Shown: positions 43,510-54,936, numbered from the stretch's first letter. The stretch is DNA of 64,000 nt from CAUSKK01 sp963532425 (GCA_963532425.1 CAUSKK010000002.1:158830-222829), one strand, 5' to 3'. Translations and numbers: made by a program. The notes: generated by a model from the sequence alone, not told the origin.

Positions 43510-43533
43510 AAAAAAAATCGCCCGGCCGGGCGA
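43510..43533 (-). terminator. Terminator of tRNA-Val
   Basis: On the minus strand TCGCCCGGCCGGGCGA followed by at least seven T. Confidence 0.85.
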
Positions 43534-43567
43534 AGATAATTTTTGGGAAAAATTTATGAATTCGAAG

Positions 43568-43641
43568 TAGTCGTGATAGGACTCGAACCTACGACCCCCA
43601 CCATGTCAAGGTGGTGCTCTAACCAACTGAGCTACACGACT
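43568..43641 (-). tRNA. tRNA-Val (anticodon GAC)
   Basis: 74 nt without an encoded CCA (CTT follows the discriminator A). The anticodon arm CCACC-TTGACAT-GGTGG gives GAC. The acceptor stem AGTCGTG/CACGACT is perfect but begins A1-U72 instead of the common G1-C72. The other four tRNA genes here all encode CCA. Confidence 0.94.
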
Positions 43642-43803
43642 GGAAAAAAGAAGTGGCGCCATTTTATAAATTCGGCGGAAAAATGCAACATTTTCTTGGT
43701 ATTAGCGGCTAAACGCTTGATTTTCTAAGTGCTAAATCCTAGAATACGTCCCTTTTCCGGCGCGCCGATTGCGGCGTTGCCCCGCAATTTTGGAGTTAAA
43801 TTT

Positions 43804-44118
43804 ATGTTTGCAGTTATTGAAACTGGTGGAAAACAATACAAAGTGAAACCCGGCCAACGGCTGAAAGTGGAAACGCTGGCCGCCGACCAGGGCGCCGATT
43901 TCAGCTTTGACAAAGTGCTGCTGGTGGCCGCCAGCGAAAACGATGTCAAAATCGGTGCGCCCTATGTCAGCGGTGCCGTGGTAAAAGCCAAGGTTCAAAG
44001 CCACGGCCGCCACGACAAAATCCGTATCATCAAATTCCGTCGGCGTAAGCACCACATGAAACGCATGGGCCACCGCCAGAACTACACGGAAGTGCTTATC
44101 AGCGAAATCAAAGGCTAA
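43804..44118 (+). CDS. rplU: 50S ribosomal protein L21
   Basis: 104 residues, starting MFAVIETGGKQYKVKPGQ and ending with the L21 signature KIRIIKFRRRKHHMKRMGHRQ. The ATG has a GGAG ribosome site; a longer frame upstream is not supported by homology. The 160-bp gap to the divergent tRNA-Val must contain the promoter. Confidence 0.98.
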   Translation: MFAVIETGGKQYKVKPGQRLKVETLAADQGADFSFDKVLLVAASENDVKIGAPYVSGAVVKAKVQSHGRHDKIRIIKFRRRKHHMKRMGHRQNYTEVLISEIKG

Positions 44119-44128
44119 GGAGTAAAAC

Positions 44129-44386
44129 ATGGCACACAAGAAAGCAGGCGGTTCCAGCCGCAACGGTCGCGATTCCCAATCCAAGCGCCTGGGCGTAAAA
44201 CGCTTCGGCGGTGAACTGGTGAGCGCCGGTTCCATTATCATTCGCCAGCGCGGCACCGCCACCCTGGCCGGTGAAAACGTCGGCGTCGGCCGCGACCACA
44301 CCCTGTTTGCCAAAATCGATGGCAAAGTGGTTTTCGCGCGCAAAGGCCCGAAAAATCGCAAATATGTGAGCGTCGTCGCCGCCTAA
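44129..44386 (+). CDS. rpmA: 50S ribosomal protein L27
   Basis: 85 residues with the conserved N terminus MAHKKAGGSSRNGRDSQSKR and IIRQRGT. Ten bases after rplU. The usual third gene, obgE, is replaced here by rlmM behind a terminator. Confidence 0.98.
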   Translation: MAHKKAGGSSRNGRDSQSKRLGVKRFGGELVSAGSIIIRQRGTATLAGENVGVGRDHTLFAKIDGKVVFARKGPKNRKYVSVVAA

Positions 44387-44409
44387 GGGCCGACCCCACC
44401 TCCAGCCTC

Positions 44410-44430
44410 GCCCCCGGCGGGGCTTTTTTT
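44410..44430 (+). terminator. Terminator of rplU-rpmA
   Basis: GCCCC-CGGC-GGGGC followed by seven T. Confidence 0.92.
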
Positions 44431-44443
44431 ATGGGAGAAATGG

Positions 44444-45490
44444 ATGTCCGATTCTGAACTGCTTTGCTACTGCCGCCCGGGATTCGAGCCGGAACTGGCC
44501 GCCGAGCTGATGACCCGCACCGCCGCCCTCGGCGTCGCCGGCTACTGTCGGACCGGCGCGGGCTGGGTGAGCTTTGTCAGCCCCGAGGCCGCCGCCCTGC
44601 TGGCCAAACTGAAATTTTCCCGGCTGATTTTCGCCCGCCAGCTGCTGCTGGTCGGCGCCCGGCTGGATAACCTGCCCCGGGAAAATCGCATCGAACCACT
44701 GCTGGCCGCCGCCCGGGCCCAGGGGCTGCCGCCGGCCGCCGAACTCTGGGTGGAGAGTGCCGACAGCGCCGCCGGCCGCGAGCTGTTGCCCTTCTGCCGC
44801 AAGTTCACCGTGCCGCTGCGGGCGCGGCTGAAACGGGAGGGGCTGCTAACGCCGACGGCCACAGACAAGCGGCTGCACGTCTTCTTCCACAGCGGCGACA
44901 GCTGCCAGCTCGGCTACAGTCTGACCGCCAACAGTTCGCCGAACTATCTCGGCATCAGACGGCTGAAAATGCCGCCAGCGGCGCCCAGCCGCTCGACCCT
45001 GAAGCTGGAGGAGGCCCTGCTCACCTTCATTCCCGACTGGGCCGACCGCCCCCACGACCGGCAGCAGGCGGTGGATTTGGGCGCCAGTCCCGGCGGCTGG
45101 ACCTACCAGCTGGTGCGGCGCGGCATGGCGGTGCAGGCGGTGGACAATGGGCGCCTGGACGCGGCCCTGCTCAAAACCGGCCTGGTGGAACATCACGCCG
45201 CCGACGGCTTCAAATACGCGCCGCCGAACAAGGTGCAGCTGCTGGTCTGCGACATGGTGGAAAGTCCCCAGCGGATTACGGCGCTGATGGTGCAATGGCT
45301 GCTGCGCGACTGGTGCGACGAGATGATTTTTAATCTGAAGCTGCCGATGAAGAAGCGCTTCGCCGAGGTGGAAAGCTGCCTTGACCAGATTCACCGGCAG
45401 CTGCGCGCCGCCGGGGTGGATTTTTCCCTGCAGGCGAAACAGCTCTACCACGACCGCGAGGAAATCACCGTCCACCTGGCCCGCCGCTAG
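44444..45490 (+). CDS. rlmM: 23S rRNA (cytidine-2498-2'-O)-methyltransferase
   Basis: 348 residues. The N-terminal THUMP-like domain (LLCYCRPGFEPELAAELM) precedes a Rossmann methyltransferase with SAM motif AVDLGASPGGWTYQLVRRG and the catalytic-region segment LLVCDMVESPQR. The start ATG has GGGAG upstream and follows the rpmA terminator by 13 bp. Confidence 0.95.
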   Translation: MSDSELLCYCRPGFEPELAAELMTRTAALGVAGYCRTGAGWVSFVSPEAAALLAKLKFSRLIFARQLLLVGARLDNLPRENRIEPLLAAARAQGLPPAAELWVESADSAAGRELLPFCRKFTVPLRARLKREGLLTPTATDKRLHVFFHSGDSCQLGYSLTANSSPNYLGIRRLKMPPAAPSRSTLKLEEALLTFIPDWADRPHDRQQAVDLGASPGGWTYQLVRRGMAVQAVDNGRLDAALLKTGLVEHHAADGFKYAPPNKVQLLVCDMVESPQRITALMVQWLLRDWCDEMIFNLKLPMKKRFAEVESCLDQIHRQLRAAGVDFSLQAKQLYHDREEITVHLARR

Positions 45491-45499
45491 CCTCATGAG

Positions 45500-46056
45500 G
45501 AAGCGCTTCCCCCTGCCGAAGCGCTTCACTTCCGCCCGACTAATTCAGCAAAACGAAGCGCTTCCCTCCTAGCTAGTCCGCCAGACCGAAGCGCTTCATT
45601 CAAACCGTCCTCTTTCGGCTAAAACAATGAAGCGCTTTATATTCCAGCCCAGCCGGCCGAAGCGCTTCCCCTTCTTCCAGCCCAGCAGAATTAAGCGCTT
45701 CCCTTCTAGCCAGACCTCCGAACCGAAGCGCTTCGCTCCTACCCCACTAATTCGGCAAAACGAAGCGCTCCCCCTTGGCTAAAACAATGAAGCGCTCCCT
45801 CTTTTGTCAAACCGAAGCGCTTCCCTCTATCTAAATAGCCAAACCGAAGCGCTCCCCCTTTTACCAAACCGAAGCGCTTCATACTCCCAGCCCAGCTAGC
45901 CGAAGCGCTTCATGCTTTTAGTCCTACTCGGAACGAAGCGCTTCCCTCCTAGTTAAGTCTCCAGACCGAAGCGCCCCCCTTTTACCAAACCGAAGCGCTC
46001 CCGTTCAACGCCCGGAAAACCCAGCCACTAAAAAAGCGCCTCCGGGGAAGCGCTTC
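45500..46056. repeat. GAAGCGCTTC palindrome array 3
   Basis: The 582-bp gap between convergent rlmM and the gene downstream of gyrA holds about 11 exact copies and about eight variants, mainly GAAGCGCTCC and GAAGCGCTTT. Flanks are often asymmetric, AAACC before and CCCTC or CATT after. No gene is credible here. Confidence 0.95.
46030..46056 (-). terminator. Terminator of the gyrA transcript, made from palindromes
   Basis: On the minus strand AAGCGCTTCC and GGAGGCGCTT pair (one T-G wobble) across a short CC loop and run into TTTTTT. Confidence 0.7.
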
Positions 46057-46072
46057 GTTGGGCTGGGCTGGG

Positions 46073-46545
46073 CTAGCCGATTTCCTGTTCCGTCCGCTGC
46101 TGGTAGATGCGTTCGGCCAGGCTGAAAATATTGCAGACCATGGTCAGGTAGAAGCGGGCGCTCTGCTCGGTGATTTTGTCCAGCGGCACCTTGAAGACCT
46201 GCTGGAAGGCATAGTTGATGGTGTCTTCGGCCCAGTGCCTGTGCAGCTCAAATTCCCGGCCGATGGCCTCGCGCACCACCAGATAGAGCGGCAGCAGGTG
46301 CATATCGTCCAGATTGACCGCGCTCAGGTCGATGGGCGCCCGCGACGTGGCCGAGCGCGCCTCAATGTTCAGAATTTTCAGCAGCTTGGCCAGCCCGGCC
46401 CCGCTCAGGGGCTCGGTGTTCATCTCCAGCCAGAAATCCTCCGGCGCCCGGCAGTTGCGCGGCGGCGGTGCCGGCCACTCCCAGCTGAACAGATGATTGC
46501 GGCTGGGGCTGGGTTCAAAGGCCACCGACCGATTTTTTTCGCGGC

Positions 46546-46549
<4 letters not shown>
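46073..46549 (-). CDS. Protein of unknown function coupled to gyrA
   Basis: 158 residues, no signal peptide or membrane helix. Starts with an ATGA overlap on the gyrA stop, so it is translated from the same message. The N terminus is Pro/Trp/Arg-rich (HLFSWEWPAPPPRNCR); the C-terminal half is helical, with LPLYLVVREAIGREFELH and SARFYLTMVCNIFSLAERIY. I do not recognise the family. Confidence 0.7.
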
Positions 46550-49095
<2,546 letters not shown>

Positions 49096-49129
49096 AAAAC
49101 AACTCCAAAAATCTTTTAAATGGTTGTTA

Positions 49130-49138
49130 ATTATAGCA
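49130..49138 (-). promoter_or_regulatory. Probable extended -10 promoter of gyrA
   Basis: On the minus strand TGCTATAAT is a perfect extended -10 element 34 bp upstream of the GTG start. No good -35 is visible at 17 bp, as expected for an extended -10 promoter. The rest of the 381-bp gap to the OmpA-family gene shows no ORF, RNA or palindrome copy that I can support. Confidence 0.7.
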
Positions 49139-49476
49139 TAAAGGGCCCCAAACCGGGGCGGGGCGCGGGGTTCGTTGCAAAATTACAACAACGGCCTTTG
49201 CAATCAACAGGCGCAGAGTTTATTATGTCTAGGATTGTTGTTTATCCATCACTTTTCCTTAAAGCGACGTTCAGGACAGGGGGAGGGCCAGCTTTTCTCT
49301 AGTTAGAGCCAGGCCTAGGGCTTCAGTTTTGGAAAAACTTTAGGTGTAAGAGACGATAGAATAATGAATTATTTGGAAGCGGCGTCAGTCCCCTCCAAAT
49401 CAGGGTGAAATTTTAGGGTTCTTCTTTATGTTTAGCCCTGGGTGTTGAAATAAATGTTTATTCGGAGACATAAAAA

Positions 49477-50130
49477 ATGAAAAAAACACTATTGGCTGCA
49501 ATCGCCTTGGCCTTCGTTGGCACCGCCAGCGCACAGACGGAACGGGAAAACCTGACCTCCAAGGCCTCTGATGGTAGCGATATTTTTGTAAAAAACTCAT
49601 CGGGCAACTGTGTGTTGGTTAAAGCCAACAAGGGCTACGTTAACTGCGGCGTGAATACCCCTGAACCTCCTCCACCAGTAACACCAGAACAACCCCGAAT
49701 CCAAATGGTCAATGAGACCGTAACTCTGGATGCGGCCACCCTCTTTGATTTCGACAAATACAATCTGCGTCCGAAGGGCAAACAGGTGCTTGACCAGCTC
49801 GTTCAGGACCTGAACCAGCCCGGCGCCCACGTGCAAAGCCTAGGTATCGTCGGCCACACCGACTCCAAAGGTAGCGACGCCTACAACCAAAAACTATCCG
49901 AACGGCGTGCCAACACCGTGGCCCAGTATCTGGCCGGTGCCGGCGTTCCCCAGGACATCATGCAGGTGAGCGGCGAGGGTGAACGTCATCCCGTGGCCAG
50001 CAACAAAACCGCCGCCGGCCGTCAGCAGAACCGCCGCGTAGAGGTAACCGTTCAGGGCTATATCGAACGTCAGCAGCAGGTTGCACCCGGTGGTCAGCCC
50101 CAGGCCATGCCTGAACAGCCCCAACAATAG
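49477..50130 (+). CDS. OmpA-family peptidoglycan-binding outer-membrane protein (RmpM-like)
   Basis: 217 residues. A signal peptide (MKKTLLAAIALAFVGTASA) is followed by a short N-terminal region with two cysteines (GNCVLVKANKGYVNCG), a Pro-rich hinge (TPEPPPPVTPEQP), and an OmpA C-terminal domain (ATLFDFDKYNLRPKGKQVLD, GIVGHTDSKGSDAYNQKLSE, NRRVEVTV) whose Asp and Arg bind diaminopimelate. It lacks an 8-strand barrel, so it resembles neisserial RmpM, which stabilises porin complexes. The tail is Gln/Pro-rich. Confidence 0.9.
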   Translation: MKKTLLAAIALAFVGTASAQTERENLTSKASDGSDIFVKNSSGNCVLVKANKGYVNCGVNTPEPPPPVTPEQPRIQMVNETVTLDAATLFDFDKYNLRPKGKQVLDQLVQDLNQPGAHVQSLGIVGHTDSKGSDAYNQKLSERRANTVAQYLAGAGVPQDIMQVSGEGERHPVASNKTAAGRQQNRRVEVTVQGYIERQQQVAPGGQPQAMPEQPQQ

Positions 50131-50172
50131 TTTTGGTTTCTGGGTTATTTCAGAAAACTTCATCTCTAGATT

Positions 50173-50193
50173 GCCCCGTTTCGGGGCTTTTTT
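50173..50193 (+). terminator. Terminator of the OmpA-family gene
   Basis: GCCCCG-TTT-CGGGGC followed by TTTTTTG; it ends about 15 bp before the pcnB start. Confidence 0.9.
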
Positions 50194-50207
50194 GTATTAA
50201 CTTCTCT

Positions 50208-51440
50208 ATGACCAAACCTTCTATTAATGAGGCGTTGCTTGACCCGCGCGCACTGGAGATTGTCCACACCCTGATTAGAGCGGGCCACGAAGCCTATCTG
50301 GTGGGCGGTTGCATTCGAGATTTGTTGCGGGGCCGCACCCCGAAAGATTTTGATGTGGCCACCAGCGCCCACCCGGAGACGGTGCGCCAACTCTTCCCCA
50401 ACTGTCGCCTCATTGGCAAGCGCTTCCGGCTGGCGCATATCTACTACGGCCGCAATACTATTTTTGAGGTGGCCACCTTCCGCCGCGAGTCCGAAGCCTC
50501 GGAGCAGGTGCGCGGCGATAACAGCTACGGCACGCTGGAAGATGATGTCCACCGTCGCGATTTCACCATCAACGCCCTTTACTACGACGTGCAGAAGCAC
50601 GAAATCATCGACCGGCTCAACGGCCTGGCCGACGTGGCCCAGGGCCTTATCCGCATCATCGGCGACCCCAAAACCCGTTTCACCGAAGACCCGGTACGCA
50701 TGCTGCGCGCCGTGCGTTTCATGTCCAAGCTCGGCCTGCCCCTGGAAACGGAGACCGCCGACGCCATTCCCAAAAACCGCAAAAAGCTGGCGGCGGTGCC
50801 CCCGGCCCGGCTCGGCGACGAGTGCCTGAAACTCTTTCTCAGCGGCGACGGCCAGGCCTGCTTCGACAATCTGCGCGAATACAAGCTCTTCACCATGCTC
50901 TTCCCGGACGTGGACCATCTCTTTTTTCACCCCAACAGGGAATTTGCCACCTACGCCGTCCGCCTGGCCCAGGCGGCCCTGGCCAGCACCGACCAGCGCG
51001 TCCGCGAGGGCAAGCAGGTAACCCTGGCCTTTGTGCTGGCGGCCTTCCTCTGGCCGGTGTTCCAGCTCCAGTACGCCGGCATGCTCCGCGACGGCCAACG
51101 CAGCTGGCATGAGGTCATGCACGAGGCCATCGACATCGTTCTGCTGGCCGCCAACGAGCGCGTCGCCATTACCCTGCGCCTGCGCGCCATCATTCGCGAA
51201 ATCTGGACCCTGCAGGCCCGGCTGGAACTGGCCGCCGGCAACCAGAAGAAAATGGTGGCGGTGCTGGCCCACCCACGTTTCCGCGCCGCCTATGATTTCC
51301 TGCTGATTCGCCAGCAGGCCGGTGAGAACCTGCCGGCGCTGGTCGAAACCTGGACGCTCATTCAAAGGGATAGCGCCCTGATGCAACAGGCGGCCCGCCA
51401 GCGGGTGAAATACGAACGCCTGGAGGAAAGCAGTCTCTGA
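50208..51440 (+). CDS. pcnB: Poly(A) polymerase I
   Basis: 410-residue nucleotidyltransferase that adds 3' A tails and promotes RNA decay. The active site is in AYLVGGCIRDLLRGRTPKDFDVAT, with NCRLIGKRFRLAHIYYG and RRDFTINALYYD next. It starts soon after a strong terminator, and its ATG lacks a good ribosome site, so expression is probably weak; E. coli pcnB also uses poor initiation. The C-terminal basic tail of the E. coli enzyme is shorter here. Confidence 0.93.
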   Translation: MTKPSINEALLDPRALEIVHTLIRAGHEAYLVGGCIRDLLRGRTPKDFDVATSAHPETVRQLFPNCRLIGKRFRLAHIYYGRNTIFEVATFRRESEASEQVRGDNSYGTLEDDVHRRDFTINALYYDVQKHEIIDRLNGLADVAQGLIRIIGDPKTRFTEDPVRMLRAVRFMSKLGLPLETETADAIPKNRKKLAAVPPARLGDECLKLFLSGDGQACFDNLREYKLFTMLFPDVDHLFFHPNREFATYAVRLAQAALASTDQRVREGKQVTLAFVLAAFLWPVFQLQYAGMLRDGQRSWHEVMHEAIDIVLLAANERVAITLRLRAIIREIWTLQARLELAAGNQKKMVAVLAHPRFRAAYDFLLIRQQAGENLPALVETWTLIQRDSALMQQAARQRVKYERLEESSL

Positions 51441-51934
51441 TGGCCCGGGTGTGGGTGGCTCTGGGCAGCAATCTAGAGAATCCGCGCGCCCAGCTCTGCC
51501 AGGCGCGGGCAACCCTGGCCGGCCAACTGCGGGAGGTGCGGGCATCGTCGCTCTATGAAAGCGCCCCCTGGGGCTATGCGGACCAGCCGAATTTCATCAA
51601 CGCCGTCATCGCCTACGACTGCGACCGGGAGCCGGAAGCACTGCTGGATTGGCTGCAGACGGTGGAAACGGCCCAGCACCGCCGGCGCCTCTTCAAAAAT
51701 GGCCCGCGCACGCTGGATTTGGATTTGCTCCTCTACGACCAACGCCAGCTCCAGACGCCGCGCCTAACCCTGCCCCACCCCCGCCTCGACGAACGGGTGT
51801 TTGTGCTGGTGCCGCTGGCGGAAATCAGCCCCGAGCTGGTGCTACCCGACCGGCCGGAGTCGGTGGCCCAACGGGCGGCGGCCTTCCCCCCGGACGCCAT
51901 CAAAAAACTTCCCCCCACCCCGGACTGGCCCTAG
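51440..51934 (+). CDS. folK: 2-amino-4-hydroxy-6-hydroxymethyldihydropteridine diphosphokinase
   Basis: 164-residue folate pathway enzyme. VWVALGSNLENPRAQL, the ATP segment NGPRTLDLDLLLY and LPHPRLDERVFVLVPLAEI are diagnostic. Its ATG overlaps the pcnB stop (TGATG), and the pcnB-folK pair is widespread. No panB follows; array 4 begins instead. Confidence 0.96.
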   Translation: MARVWVALGSNLENPRAQLCQARATLAGQLREVRASSLYESAPWGYADQPNFINAVIAYDCDREPEALLDWLQTVETAQHRRRLFKNGPRTLDLDLLLYDQRQLQTPRLTLPHPRLDERVFVLVPLAEISPELVLPDRPESVAQRAAAFPPDAIKKLPPTPDWP

Positions 51935-52176
51935 CCGTTCGGGCTTTTTTATCCCCATTGCTGAGCTGTCCGAGCAGGAAGCGCTTCCTCCGATTGAAGC
52001 GCTTCGGTCTGACTAGCCAGCAGGAAGCGCTTCCCTCTTTCCAGCCTTCCAAAGTCGAAGCGCTTTCCTCTTTAGCTTCTTTCTCAACCGAAGCGCTTCG
52101 GCCTGATTAACCAGCAGGAAGCACTTCATTCATTCAGCCAAAACTGAGCCTCCCATTTTTTAGACACCCCTGGGTG

Positions 52177-52502
52177 AAGCGCTTCTCCTGCCTCGGGTTT
52201 GAGGGAAGCGCTTCGTTTTAAACCATGTCATTTGCGACCTCTTGGAAAGGGAGCGCTCCCTCTTTTTAGTGCAGTAGCCGAAGCGCTTCGACCGGCCCGT
52301 GGTTTTAACGAAGCGCTTCCTTCCATTCCAACAACACCAAACCCCGACTTGGAAAAAATCCAGCCGCCGGAACCGAAGCGCTTCCCCCGTCTGAACCGCC
52401 GAAGCGCTCCCCTTTTTTGGCTTTTCCCAAAGGGAAGCGCTTCCTCCTTTAGCTTCTTTCTAACTGAAGCGCTTCCTTCTTATGCCAACAACACTAAACC
52501 CT
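52177..52502 (+). repeat. Array 4 duplicated block, copy 1
   Basis: About 326 bp nearly identical to 52559-52892, beginning GAAGCGCTTCTCCTGCC and ending near TATGCCAACAACAC. Palindromes and spacers are copied together; differences are a few substitutions and a short indel. Confidence 0.93.
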
Positions 52503-52558
52503 AGTCCGAACAAATCCGGCGGCCGGAACCGAAGCGCTTCGGTCTGATTAGCCAGCGG

Positions 52559-52892
52559 GAAGCGCTTCTCCTGCCCCGGGTTTGAGGGAAGCGCTTCGTT
52601 TTAAACCATGTTATTTGCGACCTCCCGACCTCCTGGGAAGGGAGCGCTCCCTCTTTTTACTGCAGTAGCCGAAGCGCTTCGACCGGCCCGTGGTTTTAAC
52701 GAAGCGCTTCCTTCCATTCCAACAACACCAAACCCCGACTTGGAAAAAATCCAGCCGCCGGAACCGAAGCGCTTCCCCCGTCTGAACCGCCGAAGCGCTC
52801 CCCTTTTTTGGCTTTTCCCAAAGGGAAGCGCTTCCTCCTTTAGCTTCTTTCTAACTGAAGCGCTTCCTTCTTATGCCAACAACACCAAACCC
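52559..52892 (+). repeat. Array 4 duplicated block, copy 2
   Basis: Second copy of the block at 52177-52502, with an eight- or nine-base insertion (CTCCCGACC) before the GGGAGCGCTCCC palindrome. The copies are in direct orientation, 57 bp apart. Confidence 0.93.
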
Positions 52893-53214
52893 CAATTTGG
52901 AAAAAATCTGGCTGCCGGAACCGAAGCGCTTCGGTCTAGTTAGACAGCGGGAAGCGCTTCCCTCTTTCCAGCCTTCCAAAGTCGAAGCACCCCCGCTTTT
53001 GCTCTTCTCCCAACCGAAGCGCTCCCCTAAAACGAAGCGCTTCCCCCTGTCCGGATTGCCGAAGCACTTCCTTCTTTTAGCTCCGCTCCGGAGTTGAAGT
53101 GCTTCGGGTTTTGGAGAGGCAGAAGCGGGCATTAATTGGCCCCAAGGGGAAGCGCTTCCCCTCCCGTTGGCTCCGGCCCCGCCGGGACGCCGGCCCCAAA
53201 TCAAACCGCAGCAC

Positions 53215-54090
53215 TCAAGCGTTTTTCCGGTATTCATTGGGAGTCTGGTTGTAGACCTTTTTAAAGAGGCGGCCAAAATGACTATCCGACTTAAAACCAC
53301 AGCGCAGGGCAATGCCAAGAATGGTTTCGCTGCTCCGGCGCAGCAGATAGGCCCCCTGCTGCAGGCGCAGGCGCTGCAAATAGGCATGGGGGGAGCTGTT
53401 GAGATGGTCGCGGAACAGCCGATTCACCGATGCCGGCGTCAGACCGGCCACCGTCCCCATCAGGCCCACCGACCATTCCCGCTCGGGCTGGCGCAGAATC
53501 TCGCTCAGAATTTTCTGCAAATGGCGCTGGCTCCAGCCGCGCAGCACCCCGGCCGTGGGCGCCGCCGAGGCCAGATGGCCGCGCAGAATCTCAATGAACA
53601 GCAGCTGGGCAAGGGCGTCGATGACGCTGGGGCTGGTCTCCTGGGGCTGCTGTTCCTCCTGTCGGAGCAGCTGAATCAGCAGCGCCAGCCGGGGTTCATC
53701 GCCGGGCAGCAGCAGCCGTTCCGGCAGGGCCTGGAGCAGCAGGGCCCGGGGGTCAAAGTGGAAATGGGCGCAGAAAATTTGGCTCCGGGGGCCCCGGCCC
53801 GGGCTGGTCTTATGGTGAAAGCCGGCGACGCTGTGGCTGTGCAGGGGACTGAACGGGGGCCGGCGGGCGGCCGGGGCCTGGCCGTAGAGTTGGTGGGGAC
53901 CCTGGCTGAACAGCACCGTGCCCGCCGGCAGCGGCTGGTCGTCCAGGTAGGCGGTGCCGGCGGTGATGATGTGCACCAGCGCTGTGCCGGGCGCCGCCTG
54001 GCGGTGGTCCAGATGCCAGTTGCCGGCCAGCTGGCATTGGGTGTCGATGCTGCCGCCCAGCTGGGCCAGGCGAATCAATTCGTTAAGCAT
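53215..54090 (-). CDS. AraC-family transcriptional regulator with cupin-type sensor domain
   Basis: 291 residues. The N-terminal half resembles the AraC cupin_6 sensor (HIITAGTAYLDDQPLPAGTVL); the C-terminal half has two helix-turn-helix motifs (GTVAGLTPASVNRLFRDHL, then ETILGIALRCGFKSDSHFGR) ending with YNQTPNEYRKN. It is divergent from an AhpD-like gene over a 103-bp gap, and by precedent of this architecture probably activates it. Inducer unknown. Confidence 0.93.
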   Translation of the reverse strand: MLNELIRLAQLGGSIDTQCQLAGNWHLDHRQAAPGTALVHIITAGTAYLDDQPLPAGTVLFSQGPHQLYGQAPAARRPPFSPLHSHSVAGFHHKTSPGRGPRSQIFCAHFHFDPRALLLQALPERLLLPGDEPRLALLIQLLRQEEQQPQETSPSVIDALAQLLFIEILRGHLASAAPTAGVLRGWSQRHLQKILSEILRQPEREWSVGLMGTVAGLTPASVNRLFRDHLNSSPHAYLQRLRLQQGAYLLRRSSETILGIALRCGFKSDSHFGRLFKKVYNQTPNEYRKNA

Positions 54091-54193
54091 GAAATTGTCC
54101 TTCTGAAAGAGACGAAAGTTTGCGCGTTTGGGAACATTTTCCTTCCGGCGCTGCCGCCATAATGGCCGCTTTCAAACCCATAAGGAAAAAGAC

Positions 54194-54529
54194 ATGCCCT
54201 TCAAAGACTGGAAAGAACATACGGCCCTGGTGAAAAAAGCCTTTGGTCAGCTCGGCAAAGACCATCCGAAAATGCTGCAGGGCTACATGGCCCTCAATGC
54301 CGCCGCCGAGGCCGAAGCGCTCGACGCCAAAACCCGTGAACTGATTGCCCTGGCCGTGGCCGTAACCACCCGCTGTGAAAGCTGCATTTCCGTGCACGCC
54401 GAGGCCGCCAAGAAGGCCGGTGCCAGTGAAAGCGAGATTGCCGGTGCCCTGGCCACGGCCATTGCCCTCAATGCCGGCGCCGCCTACACCTACAGCCTGC
54501 GCGCCCTGGAAGCGGTGGCCCAGCAGTGA
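54194..54529 (+). CDS. Carboxymuconolactone decarboxylase / AhpD-like family protein
   Basis: 111 residues with the core motif TTRCESCISVHAEAAKKAGAS, carrying the CxxC and following His of AhpD-type thiol peroxidase or redox partners. ATG with AAGGA upstream; a longer frame upstream is not supported. Regulated, probably, by the divergent AraC protein, and overlapping a rhodanese gene. Confidence 0.93.
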   Translation: MPFKDWKEHTALVKKAFGQLGKDHPKMLQGYMALNAAAEAEALDAKTRELIALAVAVTTRCESCISVHAEAAKKAGASESEIAGALATAIALNAGAAYTYSLRALEAVAQQ

Positions 54530-54894
54530 GAGCGCTGATTCTGTTCGCCCTGCTGGCCGGCACGGCCGGTGCCCAGGAGGCCAGCCCGACGCCCACGCCC
54601 AGCAGCGAGACGGCGACCGAGACGGCGGCGGTCAAAGCCCCCGGCACCTGGATTGACGTGCGTACCACGGAAGAATATGAGGCCGGCCATATCAGCGACG
54701 CGCTGCATATTCCCGTTGGCGACATCGTCGCCGGCGTGGAAAAGCTGAACCTGAAAAAGGACGCGCCCATCCACGTCTATTGCAAGCTCGGCATCCGCGC
54801 CCAGGCCGCCAAGGAGGCCCTGGAGGCCGCCGGCTACAGCAATGTAACCAACCAGGGAGGCTACCAAGATTTAATCCAACGGGGCCTGCGCTAG
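54526..54894 (+). CDS. Exported single-domain rhodanese (PspE-like sulfurtransferase)
   Basis: 122 residues. Start is GTG overlapping the stop of the AhpD-like gene (GTGA). A signal peptide (MRALILFALLAGTAGA) and Thr/Pro-rich linker precede a rhodanese domain: IDVRTTEEYEAGHISDALHI and active-site loop VYCKLGIRAQAA with the persulfide cysteine. Likely a periplasmic sulfurtransferase working in thiol redox with its partner. Confidence 0.92.
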   Translation: MRALILFALLAGTAGAQEASPTPTPSSETATETAAVKAPGTWIDVRTTEEYEAGHISDALHIPVGDIVAGVEKLNLKKDAPIHVYCKLGIRAQAAKEALEAAGYSNVTNQGGYQDLIQRGLR

Positions 54895-54936
54895 GACTAT
54901 TATCCCTCGCAGATTTTCCTTACTTAGCTCCTTGGT

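Larger units (their letters stand above)
51978..53158. repeat. GAAGCGCTTC palindrome array 4
   Basis: The 1.28-kb gap between convergent folK and the AraC-type gene is the densest array, with about 23 exact copies and ten variants. It contains a 0.33-kb direct duplication and shorter shared blocks, so it grew by segmental copying. Two copies of the compensated variant GGGAGCGCTCCC (about 52248 and 52639) occur, each followed by CTTTTT. No gene is credible. Confidence 0.95.

Noticed and set aside
43568..43641. tRNA-Asp
   Set aside because: Centring the seven-base anticodon loop gives GAC (Val); the sequence of the arms matches tRNA-Val.
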